Source: an uncultured Chthonomonas sp.
GTDB taxonomy: Bacteria > Armatimonadota > Chthonomonadetes > Chthonomonadales > CAJBBX01
Reading direction: 5' to 3'
DNA: 64,000 bases
NCBI GenBank assembly: GCA_903885605.1
Contig: CAISJD010000198.1
Span: 1-64,000 of the forward strand
Shown here: piece by piece, positions 39,248 to 48,237 of the stretch
How positions within the stretch are numbered: the stretch's first letter is position 1
How the letters are laid out: each line of letters starts with the position of its first letter
Program-made: the position numbers and the translations under genes
The notes under the pieces: model-generated
The model's database searches: none
The model's input: the letters and a program-made list of their open reading frames with translations, nothing else
What the model was told of the DNA's origin: nothing

Positions 39248-40375
39248 TCATCGTTGGGCGGAAGCCGCCAACGTCACCGCTAGGGCATCCGTAAGTATGG
39301 CCGGATTCGCGTTCATGTCGACCCGGCGGCGCGCGACGGCGATCTGGTCGATGGCCGCGATCCACTCCTGGGGCAGCCGGCGGTCGGCCATGGCCATGAT
39401 CCCGGAGCGGCGCTCCTCGTTGACGATCGAGGCGCCGGGACCCACCAGGCAGAGGGCCAGAGCATCCCGCGCCACCACCGCCACGAGGTCCAGCGCGGCC
39501 CCCATCTGCCGCCGCCCGGCTCGCTCTTTGGTGTTGTCGGCCTCGGCAACGGCGGCGCCCACTGCGGCGGCGGGGTCATCGCCGAGGAACTTGAGGCCCT
39601 TGGCCGCCTGGCGCAGCCCTTCGGCGCAACGCAGCACGCCGAGCCCAGAGGCTGACAGGAGCGCCATGCCCGCGTCGGTGCAGACGCCGATCTCGCTGTA
39701 GGCTGTCTTGGATGACGCCAGCGACAGGGCGGTGCCCACACATCCCTGCGCCAACGCCGCCAGAGTTGAGGCCCTCTCTGTGGCGACCGCGTGACGATCG
39801 ACGAGCCAACGCGCCAGATCGGCCACCGGCATGGCTCCGAAGCGGACCAGACGGCAACGGGAGAGGATCGTGGGCAGCACGCGGCCGGCGTGGGGCGCCA
39901 GCAGGATGAACATGACGTAGGGCGGCGGCTCCTCCAGCACCTTCAGGAGGCTGTTCGCGGCGCCCTCGGTCAGCGTGTCGGCGCGCTCCACGATGAAGAC
40001 GCGCTTCCGGCCGATGGAGGGCGAGTAGGGCAACGCGTGCTGCAGGATGCCGCGGGGCTTCCCCTCACGGTCCCAGAACTGCCAGATCTGCGTCTGGTCG
40101 CCCGCAGGCTGCACCAGCGATACCTCCGGGTTGACGCCGCGGCTGAGGCGCTTGCAGGCGTCACACTGTGTGCATGCGTCGTACGGGTCTGTGCTGGGCG
40201 CAAGGCAGGACACTGCGGCAGCCAGCGCCCAAGCCGTTGTGGTCTTGCCGCAGCCCTGGGGACCCGTGAAGAGGAACGACCCGGAGTCGCCGCCGTCGGC
40301 CAGCGACCGGCGCAGCACGGCGACGGCGGAATCCTGCCCGGCAATCTGGGCGAAGGTCAGGGGAGCTTCGGGCAC
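39248..40375 (-). CDS. holB: DNA polymerase III clamp-loader subunit delta'
   Basis: HolB is the stator of the clamp loader that places the beta clamp on DNA. It has FAQIAGQDSAVAVLRRSL, a Walker A-like GPQGCGKTTTAWAL (unlike E. coli delta', which lacks one), the zinc-binding CxxCxxC region CTQCDACKRLS, FIVERADTLTEGAANSLLKVLEEPP and the sensor-like ILSRCRLVRF. GTG 40375 is used: it gives the family N-terminus VPEAPLTFAQI, seven bases after the trxB stop. The 375-residue length is in range. The intact P-loop means a gamma/tau paralogue is an alternative, but the context and C-terminal length favour delta'. Confidence 0.9.
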   Translation of the reverse strand: MPEAPLTFAQIAGQDSAVAVLRRSLADGGDSGSFLFTGPQGCGKTTTAWALAAAVSCLAPSTDPYDACTQCDACKRLSRGVNPEVSLVQPAGDQTQIWQFWDREGKPRGILQHALPYSPSIGRKRVFIVERADTLTEGAANSLLKVLEEPPPYVMFILLAPHAGRVLPTILSRCRLVRFGAMPVADLARWLVDRHAVATERASTLAALAQGCVGTALSLASSKTAYSEIGVCTDAGMALLSASGLGVLRCAEGLRQAAKGLKFLGDDPAAAVGAAVAEADNTKERAGRRQMGAALDLVAVVARDALALCLVGPGASIVNEERRSGIMAMADRRLPQEWIAAIDQIAVARRRVDMNANPAILTDALAVTLAASAQR

Positions 40376-40382
40376 GTCGGCG

Positions 40383-41387
40383 CTACCAGTCCACCTCGGC
40401 CCCGGCCTCCAGGGCGGCCAGGTAACGCTCCGCCTGGATGGCCGCCATGCAGCCCGAGCCCGCAGCCGAGATGGCCTGCCGGTACTCGGTATCCTGCACG
40501 TCGCCGCAGGCGAAGACGCCGCGCCGGGTGGTGCGCACATCGTGGTGCGTGCGGATGTACCCCGCCGCGTCGAGCTCCACCCAGTCGCGCACCAGGTCGC
40601 TGTTGGGCCTGTGACCGATGGCCATGAAGACGCCCGCCACCGGCCGTCGGCTGGTCTCACCGGTCAGGGTGTCCTTCAGTTGGATGGCGGTCACCTTGCG
40701 CTCGGCGGGGTCGTCGATGGCCGTGATCACCTTGTTCCAGAGGTAGTCGATCTTCGGGTTCTCCTGCAGTCGGCGCTGCATGATGGCCGAGGCGCGGAGT
40801 TGGTCGCGTCGATGCACGATGATGACCTTGGAGGCGAAGTGCGTGAGGTAGAGCGCCTCCTCGGCCGCCGTGTCGCCGCCGCCGACCACCGCCACTTCCT
40901 TCCCGCGGAAGACTGGCAGGGCGCCGTCGCAGGTGGCGCAGGCCGACACGCCCGCGCCGCCCAGTCCACCCTCCCAGACGGGTCGCTCGGCATCGAGCCC
41001 CAACCAGCGGGCCGAAGCGCCTGTGGCGACGATGAGCGCCTTACACCGGTAGGCGTCATCGCCCACGGCGACGGTGAACGGCGACACCGTCAGGTCGAGC
41101 CCGGTTGCCAGCTCCTCCACGAACTCGGCGCCGAACCGAGCCACCTGCTCCCGCATGCGAAGCATAAGCTCGGGCCCCATGATGCCGTCGGGGAAGCCGG
41201 GGTAGTTCTCCACCTCGGTGGTGATGGTTAGCTGACCGCCCTGCCCCTGCAGCCCCTGCCCGGACCCCACGCCGCCGTCGATGATCAGCGGCTCAAGTCC
41301 CGCACGCGATGCATATAGGGCGGCGGTGTAACCTGCGGGTCCGCTACCCAGGATAATGACGTTGCGAATGTCGAGTTCAGGGGTCAT
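40383..41387 (-). CDS. trxB: Thioredoxin reductase
   Basis: TrxB reduces thioredoxin with NADPH through FAD in the cytosol. It has the FAD-binding GSGPAGYTAALYASR, the redox motif CATC (Cys150, Cys153), the NADPH-binding VVGGGDTAAEEALYL, and a C-terminal FACGDVQDTEYRQAISAAGSG. HRRDQLRAS is the usual NADPH phosphate-binding segment. An AAGGAG six bases before the ATG supports the start. The 334-residue length is slightly longer than average. It is followed at seven bases by holB and is preceded by the GAF protein on the same strand, with 47 bases between. Confidence 0.96.
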   Translation of the reverse strand: MTPELDIRNVIILGSGPAGYTAALYASRAGLEPLIIDGGVGSGQGLQGQGGQLTITTEVENYPGFPDGIMGPELMLRMREQVARFGAEFVEELATGLDLTVSPFTVAVGDDAYRCKALIVATGASARWLGLDAERPVWEGGLGGAGVSACATCDGALPVFRGKEVAVVGGGDTAAEEALYLTHFASKVIIVHRRDQLRASAIMQRRLQENPKIDYLWNKVITAIDDPAERKVTAIQLKDTLTGETSRRPVAGVFMAIGHRPNSDLVRDWVELDAAGYIRTHHDVRTTRRGVFACGDVQDTEYRQAISAAGSGCMAAIQAERYLAALEAGAEVDW

Positions 41388-41434
41388 GGGGTACTCCTTG
41401 GGAAGGTAGGCGGCAGTCTCTGTGGCTACAGGCT

Positions 41435-43402
41435 CTATGCGATGCGCTCGGCGATCCGCGCACGGAGCGCGAACTGGCGCAGAAGCTGCATCTCGCTACT
41501 CGAGTAGGTCCGCGGCAACTCGGTGGCCAGCGCCAGCACGGCGGCAACGCGGCCCTCTGTCCGCAACGGCACGCCCAGGTACGACGCGAACTTGCCTGAT
41601 GTGAGCCAGGACTCGGCGCGGGCGCGCTCGTCGTCAGCGATCGCCTGCGTCACCAGTGTTCGCCCGCGCCGCGCAACCCAGCCCGAAAGGCCCGCGCCCA
41701 TGGGTAGCGGCTCCAGCACGCCGCCCGAACGGCGGCCGGCATCGGCCACGGGCGTCAGGCCGTCGGGTCCGCAGGCCCAGACAACGGCGCGATCAGCTTC
41801 CACGACATCCAGGCAGAGCTTGGCCAGCAGCAGCGGAACATCTTCATGCTCGATGGCGCTACCCAGAGCTCCGGCGATCGTGCGGAAGTAACGGCGCATG
41901 GCTGCCGAGCGGTCGCGAGCCGACTGGTAGAGCGCGGCGTTGTCCGAGGAGATGGCCGCCTGGTTCGCGATCGTAAACAGCAGTTCCATCTCGCCCACGG
42001 TGAAGAGGCGGCGGCGGCTTGTCATGGCCATTACCACGCCAAGCACATGCTCACCGGCAGCCATGGGTACGCAGAGGCACGAGACCACGCCGCAGTCGTG
42101 GATCGGCGCCACGCGCTCACGAGCGTCGGCGGCAACATCGGCGACGGCGCTCGGTGTCATCCACTCATAGACCCAGCCCGCGATGCCCTCGCCAACGGCC
42201 GGACGCATGGATGCGAAGCGCGTGCCGGCAAAGCCCCTGATGCACCGTGGAACCAGGCGCCCCGTGCGGCGATCAAGCGTCATTATGGCGAACTGGTCGA
42301 CGTTGAGGAGGTGTTGCACCTGAGTAGCGACAAGGTCGAACACATGATCGGGATCGAGCAGCGCCCCGGCCTGCTGGGAGAGGTTGAAGAGGGCGGTGGC
42401 CTCCTCGGTGCGGCGCGTGGCCTCCTCGAAAAGCCAGGCGTTCTCGACCGCAACCCCCGCCTGCATCGTGACCGCCTCCATCAGGTGCAGGTCGGACTCG
42501 CCGAATGCCTCCGTATGCGCGCCCACGAGCACCAGCAACCCCACGGGGTCACGCCGCCCGCGGAGTGGCAGAAGCATCACGGAGCGCGGCGGGACGTCGA
42601 AGGGAAGCAGATCGGCGGTGGGATCGCCTGCGTCCAGGGCCAGGATGCGCGCACAACCTGTGGCAAGCACCTCGGCCGCCGGACCCGATTCGGGCGAAAG
42701 CTGCACATCGCGTTGCTCGCCGCTCAGTCCCCGGTCGGCTCCGATGAAGAGGTGCGACCGCTCGTCATTGAGCAGGAAGACGGCGGCCGCCTGAAGGTTG
42801 ATGCTCGCCTCAGCGGCGGCCAACACGGCGTCCAGCGTCTCCGCCACGTGGAGGCTGCCGCCGATAGTGGCGGTGGTATCGAGGAGGGCCTTGAGCCTGC
42901 GATCGAGCGCGGCCGCCTCGCCCGCCAAGCGATGCCGCACTACGGCAACGGCAACCAGGGCTGCGAAGGCGGGGAGCAGTCCTGAGCCGGCTACCGTGCC
43001 CTCACCCGAGGGCCACGAGGCGATGAGGGCGCCGAGGACCCGCTGGCCATCGCGGATCGGAGCCGAGACGGTATGCGGCGAGACCTCCGGCAGGGGTGCA
43101 TGGCCGGGCGCAGGACCGGTAACGCCAAAACGGATGGCCTCGTCGGCCACAGAGTCGTCCACCAGGACCCGGAGGCCCACGAACTCGGACACGCTACCGC
43201 CGGCCACGGCCGCAAAGTCCAGCACGGAGCCGCTGGCGCCACGGAGGCCGATCACCACCGTTGAGGCGCCCGAAGCGATCCTAACCTGCTCGGCGACGCC
43301 GGTGAGTATCGCTGTGAGGTCGCCGCCGGCGACGAGCAACTGCGCCGCTCCGGCAAGGCCGGCCGCTTCGCTTCCCAGGCTACCCTCCGACAGCGCGCTC
43401 AT
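41435..43402 (-). CDS. Protein of four tandem GAF domains, no output domain
   Basis: The 655-residue protein appears to consist only of GAF-type sensor modules at about 15-160, 170-325, 335-490 and 505-650. Each has the beta-rich core followed by a long helix (VTMQAGVAVENAWLFEEATRR and LLFTIANQAAISSDNAALYQSARDRSA are linker helices). Recurrent motifs include LPLRGRRDPVGLLVLV, CVPMAAGEHVLGVVMAM and GVPLRTEGRVAAVLALA. No kinase, GGDEF, HD or helix-turn-helix domain is present, so it must act on a partner or as a small-molecule or redox sensor. I use ATG 43402; a GTG at 43441 is possible. The gene lies between a SelB-like gene and trxB on the same strand. Confidence 0.85.
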   Translation of the reverse strand: MSALSEGSLGSEAAGLAGAAQLLVAGGDLTAILTGVAEQVRIASGASTVVIGLRGASGSVLDFAAVAGGSVSEFVGLRVLVDDSVADEAIRFGVTGPAPGHAPLPEVSPHTVSAPIRDGQRVLGALIASWPSGEGTVAGSGLLPAFAALVAVAVVRHRLAGEAAALDRRLKALLDTTATIGGSLHVAETLDAVLAAAEASINLQAAAVFLLNDERSHLFIGADRGLSGEQRDVQLSPESGPAAEVLATGCARILALDAGDPTADLLPFDVPPRSVMLLPLRGRRDPVGLLVLVGAHTEAFGESDLHLMEAVTMQAGVAVENAWLFEEATRRTEEATALFNLSQQAGALLDPDHVFDLVATQVQHLLNVDQFAIMTLDRRTGRLVPRCIRGFAGTRFASMRPAVGEGIAGWVYEWMTPSAVADVAADARERVAPIHDCGVVSCLCVPMAAGEHVLGVVMAMTSRRRLFTVGEMELLFTIANQAAISSDNAALYQSARDRSAAMRRYFRTIAGALGSAIEHEDVPLLLAKLCLDVVEADRAVVWACGPDGLTPVADAGRRSGGVLEPLPMGAGLSGWVARRGRTLVTQAIADDERARAESWLTSGKFASYLGVPLRTEGRVAAVLALATELPRTYSSSEMQLLRQFALRARIAERIA

Positions 43403-43456
43403 GTTCGAGATACCCCGCTCCTCTTGTGCGCATTGTGCCACAGGGCCGAGGAGGTG

Positions 43457-45061
43457 TCAAGCGCAACTCGGCGGCTCGCCGTCTGCCGGGCCCAGGCGCC
43501 TAACGTCGCCGGTGCGCACCGTAACGCCGTCCTCGTCGAATCGCTCCAGAAGCAGGAGCGCCAGTTTGCGTCCGGCGCCGATCCGGTCGCGAAAGGCGGC
43601 GACCTCGACTGCTCCCCGCTCCGCAGCACAGGCCTCCAGAGCCGCTCGGGCATCGGCAAGTACCTGAGCATGGACGTAGAGGCTCGTCGGCAGTTCGACG
43701 GCGTCGCCACGACGGAGCGCCAGGGCCAGCATGGCGCGGGCAGCGTCGGGCCGGGCGCCCACTTCGGCCGCGACGGCCTCGACCCGCAGCGCCTGGCGCG
43801 GCGACGTGGCGAGGCATGCCACCACGCGCTCATAGAGCGCCTGCTGCCGGTCAGGAAGCGTGGGTTGGAAGCCCGGAAGGCGCACGAGGCCGCCTTCCCT
43901 CTCGACCATGCCTACAGCCCACGCGCCGAGGCGATCGGGCGCATCCGGGTCAGCGACAGCATCCGCCAACTCGGCGGCAGGCATGCCGGAGCGCACGGGG
44001 AAACGCTCATGGTACGCTCGGAGCGTGCGGTGCGCCCGGTCGCGAAGCAGCGCATCAGCCGGCTCGGGCTGCGCCGCAGCGCCGGCATCACCGATGACCG
44101 ATGAGACCTGGCACGGCGCCGTTACCCCTCCCGGCAGTCGGATCAGGCATAGGTCGCCGGGCGCGAAGGCCACCAACGTGTCGAAGGCCGCATCGATCCC
44201 TCCATCGTCCGTGGAAGCGAGAGCCGCGGAAATGGTCCGACCGCCCATGAGCAGATCGGCGCGACTCCCGTCAGCGATCGGCCTGCCCTCGGCAGGCGGC
44301 TCCAGGCGCAGGCGACGAGAAGCGACGACGGAGGGATCGGATGTGATGACGCAGCCCTGCGTGACATCCGCAGGGTCGACGCCGGCCAGCGTGACCTCGA
44401 TTTGCCCGGCGGCGACCGAAGCGGGCCACGCCCCACGCCGGTGCGCCGGCAGCCCGATCCGGACATCGCGCCCTTCGGGCATCAGGCGCGCCGGATCGCC
44501 GTTGCGCGCGGCTCCGCTGGTGATCCAGCAGCGAAGCAGGGCGCCGCCGAACGGAGAGCGGCCGACACTGCTTACCAGGGCACGGAAGGGCGAGCCCTCG
44601 CCGGGCGGGGCTACGCGGGAGGCCTCGCCCAGCAGGGCGCGGCGAAGCGATGCCAGTCCTCCGCCGGTCGCTAGGTCACAGAGCACCCTCTGCACACGCG
44701 GACCCGCCGTGCCAGAACCGGGCCCACAGAGCCGTATGGGCCTCCGGCCGGTTCGAGGCCCCAGTACAGCTCCAACGCAACCGCCGATGCCGAGGCCTCC
44801 GACAACCTCGACAACCTGCGTCAACGCCGCGTCTCCGTCGGGCGCTGCGGCATCGAGCGCCACCAGGACCAGATCGACGGGACGGCCTCCCACAAGCAAG
44901 GCCGTCTGCCATGGGCCGTCCGGCTCGGGTGGATGAAGCCATGCTCGGGAGCCGTCGGCCAGGAGGCACTCCGCCTCCGAGGGCCCCACACGCAGAGAGG
45001 CGGCCAAATCCGCGGCGGATTCGTCGGGAATGCCGACGAGGCCCACGATGACCTGGCGCAT
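43457..45061 (-). CDS. SelB-like protein with eroded GTPase domain
   Basis: This 534-residue protein has the domain order of the selenocysteine elongation factor SelB. The G domain (1-~155) begins VIVGLVGIPDESAADLAASL, where SelB has VGTAGHIDHGKTTL; the P-loop, the DxxGH switch and NKxD are all absent. An EF-Tu-type beta barrel follows (FRALVSSVGRSPFGGALLRCWITSG, 159-183; VTLAGVDPADVTQGCVI). The C-terminal winged-helix part is well kept (DRQQALYERVVACL and EVAAFRDRIGAGRKLALLLLERFDEDGVTVRTGDVRRL). The SECIS-binding end thus survives without GTP hydrolysis motifs. No selA, selD or tRNA-Sec is in the window. ATG 45061 lies 20 bases after the rbsK stop. Confidence 0.82.
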   Translation of the reverse strand: MRQVIVGLVGIPDESAADLAASLRVGPSEAECLLADGSRAWLHPPEPDGPWQTALLVGGRPVDLVLVALDAAAPDGDAALTQVVEVVGGLGIGGCVGAVLGPRTGRRPIRLCGPGSGTAGPRVQRVLCDLATGGGLASLRRALLGEASRVAPPGEGSPFRALVSSVGRSPFGGALLRCWITSGAARNGDPARLMPEGRDVRIGLPAHRRGAWPASVAAGQIEVTLAGVDPADVTQGCVITSDPSVVASRRLRLEPPAEGRPIADGSRADLLMGGRTISAALASTDDGGIDAAFDTLVAFAPGDLCLIRLPGGVTAPCQVSSVIGDAGAAAQPEPADALLRDRAHRTLRAYHERFPVRSGMPAAELADAVADPDAPDRLGAWAVGMVEREGGLVRLPGFQPTLPDRQQALYERVVACLATSPRQALRVEAVAAEVGARPDAARAMLALALRRGDAVELPTSLYVHAQVLADARAALEACAAERGAVEVAAFRDRIGAGRKLALLLLERFDEDGVTVRTGDVRRLGPADGEPPSCA

Positions 45062-45081
45062 GGCCGGTCGCGACGAGGCGT

Positions 45082-45999
45082 TCAGGTACAGGCGTCCAAC
45101 TCGGCTCGGGTGGGAAGCGACCGTTGCGCGCCCAGCCGGGTCACCGAGATGGATGCCGCCAGCGTGGCCCGTGCCGCGGCGTCGAGCAGGGAGAGCCCTT
45201 CGGCGAGGCCCACGGCCAGCGCGCCGGTGAAGCAGTCGCCGGCCGCCGTGGCGTCTACGGCCTCCACGCGGCGCGGCGCGATGCGGGCGATGTCGGAGCT
45301 CTGGCAGGCCACCGCGCCTTGCACGCCCAGGGTGATGATGACGGCACACCCGGCCAGCGTCGCCAGAGCCTCGGCCGCCCGCTCGGGGTTCGCGTCGGCG
45401 GCGCCCGGGTCGCCCAGCAGGGCGTCGGCCTCGCTCTCGTTGGGGGTCAGCAGGTCCACCGACCTCAGCAGTTCCACAGGCACGGCCTGCGCCGGGGCCG
45501 GGTTCAGAATCACGCGGACGCCCTGCTTCCGCGCCAGTTCCGCGGCGTGCTGCACGGTGGCCGGCGGCGTCTCGCACTGGAGCACCAGCACGTCTGCTGC
45601 CGCGATGGCATCGGCGGCCTGGTCGACGTGGGCGGGGGTCAGGGCCATGTTGGCGCCGGGAGCCACCATGATGGAGTTCTGGCCCTCGGCATCGACAAGG
45701 ATGAGCGCCACGCCCGAGGCCTGCCCGGGCAGAGCGACCACGCGACTGACATCGATGCCCTCGGCCGCCAGCCCGGCTACGGCCTGGACGCCCAGCGCAT
45801 CGTCGCCCACCGCGCCGACAAAGGTGACCTGCGCCCCGAGCCGCGCCGCCGCCACGGCCTGGTTGGCGCCTTTGCCGCCGGCGACGGTGACGAAGGCTCC
45901 ACCGATGACCGTCTCGCCCGGCCCCGGCAGCCGCTCTGCCTTGGCCACCATATCCGTATTGGTGCTGCCGACCACCACGATGCGTACCGGCACGCCCAT
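45082..45999 (-). CDS. rbsK: Ribokinase
   Basis: RbsK phosphorylates D-ribose at O5 with ATP. The 305-residue PfkB-family protein shows VVVGSTNTDMV, GGKGANQAVAAARLG (first PfkB signature), NPAPAQ, LLTPNESEADAL, and the catalytic VDATAAGDCFTGAL, where the aspartate of AGD is the base. TAAGD rather than TGAGD is the usual ribokinase form. The ATG at 45999 follows GGGGGAGGGC about seven bases upstream. No ribose transporter or rbsD is adjacent. It lies 21 bases downstream of ispA on the same strand and 20 bases upstream of the SelB-like gene, so these may form one transcript. Confidence 0.93.
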   Translation of the reverse strand: MGVPVRIVVVGSTNTDMVAKAERLPGPGETVIGGAFVTVAGGKGANQAVAAARLGAQVTFVGAVGDDALGVQAVAGLAAEGIDVSRVVALPGQASGVALILVDAEGQNSIMVAPGANMALTPAHVDQAADAIAAADVLVLQCETPPATVQHAAELARKQGVRVILNPAPAQAVPVELLRSVDLLTPNESEADALLGDPGAADANPERAAEALATLAGCAVIITLGVQGAVACQSSDIARIAPRRVEAVDATAAGDCFTGALAVGLAEGLSLLDAAARATLAASISVTRLGAQRSLPTRAELDACT

Positions 46000-46020
46000 C
46001 GTCGCCCTCCCCCGTGTCGG

Positions 46021-46905
46021 CTAGCTGTCCCGCTCCACGATGTACGCGGCCATGGCGCGAAGCGGGTCGGCCTCGGGCCCGAAGCCCGCCAACGCCGCCT
46101 CCGCCTCTGCGACCTCCTGTGCCGCACGGCGGCGCGAGGCGTCCAGGCCCATCAGCCTGGGGTAGGTGGCCTTCTCGCTCTTGGCGTCGCTACCCACGGG
46201 CTTGCCCAGCTTCGCCTCGTCACCGACGATGTCCAGGATGTCATCAGCGATCTGGAAGGCGAGGCCCACGTGCCTGCCATAGCGCCGCAGATCAGACACG
46301 GCCTCAGCGGAGCCGTTGGCAAGCAGTGCGCCGGAGACCACCGCCGCCGTGATCAGGGCGCCGGTCTTGCGGGAATGGATGAAGGTGAGCGTCGCCTCGT
46401 CGACGTCCTGCCCCTCGGACTCCATGTCCACGACCTGGCCACCGACCATGCCGAAGGTGCCGGTGGCCTGAGCGACCAGCTGCAGGGCAGCTACCACACG
46501 CTCGTAGGGCACGTGCTCAGCCGTGCGGCATACCAACTCGAAGGCGAGGGCGAGCAGGGCGTCGCCGCAGAGGAGGGCCATAGCATCGCCGAAGACCCTA
46601 TGGCTGGTGAGCCTGCCTCGCCGATAGTCGTCGTTGTCCATGCAGGGAAGGTCATCGTGGATCAGCGAAAAGGCGTGGATGCACTCCAGGCCGCAGGCCG
46701 CGGTGAGCACCTCCTCGGCCCGGCCACCGACGGCCTCCGCGGAGGCGATCATCAGCAGAGGGCGGAGCCGCTTGCCTGGAGCGAGGACGCTGTAGCGCAT
46801 TGCCTCATGCAGCTTACCTGGCCGCTCATCGGCGGTCGGTAACAAGCGGCCGAGAGCCGCGTCCACCAGTACGCGCTGAGACGCCAGGTACGCTTGCAGG
46901 TCCAA
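46021..46905 (-). CDS. ispA: Short-chain polyprenyl diphosphate synthase (farnesyl/geranylgeranyl)
   Basis: The enzyme condenses IPP with allylic diphosphates. It has both aspartate-rich motifs, IHDDLPCMDNDDYRRG (first) and FQIADDILD (second), plus GKRLRPLL and GQVVDMESEG. The spacing DDxxxxD in the first motif fits bacterial FPP/GGPP synthases. TTG 46905 is used: GGAGGAG stands five bases before it, giving MDLQAYLASQ, and the upstream ATG has no Shine-Dalgarno. The product length, C15 or C20, cannot be settled by eye. It heads a minus-strand run to rbsK and the SelB-like gene, and serves the same isoprenoid route as dxs and ispDF. Confidence 0.94.
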   Translation of the reverse strand: MDLQAYLASQRVLVDAALGRLLPTADERPGKLHEAMRYSVLAPGKRLRPLLMIASAEAVGGRAEEVLTAACGLECIHAFSLIHDDLPCMDNDDYRRGRLTSHRVFGDAMALLCGDALLALAFELVCRTAEHVPYERVVAALQLVAQATGTFGMVGGQVVDMESEGQDVDEATLTFIHSRKTGALITAAVVSGALLANGSAEAVSDLRRYGRHVGLAFQIADDILDIVGDEAKLGKPVGSDAKSEKATYPRLMGLDASRRRAAQEVAEAEAALAGFGPEADPLRAMAAYIVERDS

Positions 46906-47041
46906 GGTTGCTCCTCCGTTCAGGCTGAAGCACATTGTAGCGGGTAAGGGCGCGGCTCGTCTAGATGATTGGCCGGAGCCAGGCGCCCAGTCACGTCCAG
47001 CGTGCGGGCCGGGAGTAGAATGAGGGCTGAAGGAGAGCGGC

Positions 47042-47551
47042 ATGGACCGAATCTGGGCCCCGTGGAGAATGACGTACATCGAGGGATCGATCAAGCCGGA
47101 TGGCTGCATCTTCTGCGACTTCCCCCGACAGGATCGGGACGCCGAGCTGCACATCCTGCACCGAGGCGACCGGGCGTTCGTGATCCTGAACGCCTACCCC
47201 TACACCAACGGCCACCTGATGGTGGCTCCCTACCGGCATGGCTCGGACCTGAACGACCTGGCGGCCGAGGAACTGCAGGAGATGATGGTCCTCACGCGGC
47301 GCTGCGTCAATGCCCTGAAGGCCGCCTTCGGACCGGACGGCTTCAATGTCGGCATGAACATGGGCCACGTGGCGGGCGCCGGCATCGCCGACCACCTGCA
47401 CATGCACATCGTGCCGCGTTGGAACGGCGACACCAACTTCATGGCCGTCTGCGGCGATGTGCGAGTGGTGCCGCAGCACCTCTCGGCCACGTATGAGAGG
47501 CTGATGAAACCCTTCGCGCAGGCCGGCTGCGACGGCGGAACCAATGGCTGA
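47042..47551 (+). CDS. HIT-family nucleotide hydrolase/transferase
   Basis: The 169-residue protein has the histidine-triad HLHMHIVPRW (His118, His120, His122), with His120 as likely nucleophile. An N-terminal block (IWAPWRMTYIE..., Cys22-x-x-Cys25 in CIFC) is typical of the AP4A phosphorylase-like bacterial HIT branch with a zinc site. FVILNAYPYTNGHLMVAPYRH is the family signature. It probably cleaves diadenosine polyphosphates or AMP-linked compounds. The ATG follows AAGGAGAG. Its 3' end overlaps the uracil-DNA glycosylase gene by eight bases, so the two are coupled. A TAGAAT at 47016 is a possible but weak -10 box. Confidence 0.94.
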   Translation: MDRIWAPWRMTYIEGSIKPDGCIFCDFPRQDRDAELHILHRGDRAFVILNAYPYTNGHLMVAPYRHGSDLNDLAAEELQEMMVLTRRCVNALKAAFGPDGFNVGMNMGHVAGAGIADHLHMHIVPRWNGDTNFMAVCGDVRVVPQHLSATYERLMKPFAQAGCDGGTNG

Positions 47552-48206
47552 GCAGACGCCGGATCCGGATGTCGGCCAGACGCACGCCGACAGCCTTGAG
47601 GCGCTTGCCGCCCGCGTCGCCGTCTGCACGCGATGCCCATTGGCCGCCACCCGCACCCAGACGGTCTTCGGCGAAGGGAACCCGGATGCGCCGCTGGTCA
47701 TCGTCGGCGAGGGGCCAGGCGAGCAGGAGGACCAGACCGGGCGACCGTTCGTGGGACGCGCCGGGATGCTGCTTGACGAGTGCCTGCTTGCGAACGGGAT
47801 CACCCGCAGACACGTCTACATCTGCAACGCGGTGAAATGCCGCGCCTGCATCATCGAGGGGCGACGGGCCAGGAACCGGCCACCGACACCGGACGAGATG
47901 GCCGCCTGTTACCCGTGGCTCACTGAGCAACTGGGCATCCTGCGGCCGCTGGTCATCCTGAGTGTGGGGGCGCCGTCGGCCAAGACGCTGATCGACCCGG
48001 CCTTCCAGATCATGCGGCAGCGGGGCCAGTGGCGCGATGGCGGGGCCCACTGCAGGCACATCATGGCCGTCCTCCATCCGGCGTTCATCCTTCGCCACGG
48101 CGGCGAGGAGTTCGAGAGGCTCCGCCAGACGCTGATCGACGATATCGGATCGGCCCGGCGCAAGGTAATCGAGGCCAAGAAGCAGCCGCAGCCCGCCCTC
48201 TTCTAG
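47544..48206 (+). CDS. Family 4 uracil-DNA glycosylase (iron-sulfur)
   Basis: The enzyme removes uracil from DNA in base-excision repair. The four cluster ligands fit Cys28, Cys31 (CTRC), Cys99 (VKCR) and Cys122 (ACYPWL). Active-site motifs are GEGPGEQEDQTGRPFVGRAG (the GEAPG-like water-activating loop) and LHPAFILR near the end. Between Cys99 and Cys122 it has an unusual ACIIEGRRARNR stretch. The 220-residue length is normal. It overlaps the HIT gene by eight bases. Identification is secure; the catalytic glutamate or aspartate position varies in this family. Confidence 0.95.
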   Translation: MAEQTPDPDVGQTHADSLEALAARVAVCTRCPLAATRTQTVFGEGNPDAPLVIVGEGPGEQEDQTGRPFVGRAGMLLDECLLANGITRRHVYICNAVKCRACIIEGRRARNRPPTPDEMAACYPWLTEQLGILRPLVILSVGAPSAKTLIDPAFQIMRQRGQWRDGGAHCRHIMAVLHPAFILRHGGEEFERLRQTLIDDIGSARRKVIEAKKQPQPALF

Positions 48207-48237
48207 TGCGACCGGCTGCGGCCGAAGGGAGCATGCC

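Noticed and set aside
43457-45061. Functional SelB and an intact selenocysteine system
   Set aside because: P-loop and other GTPase motifs are missing, and no selA, selD or tRNA-Sec is in the window.
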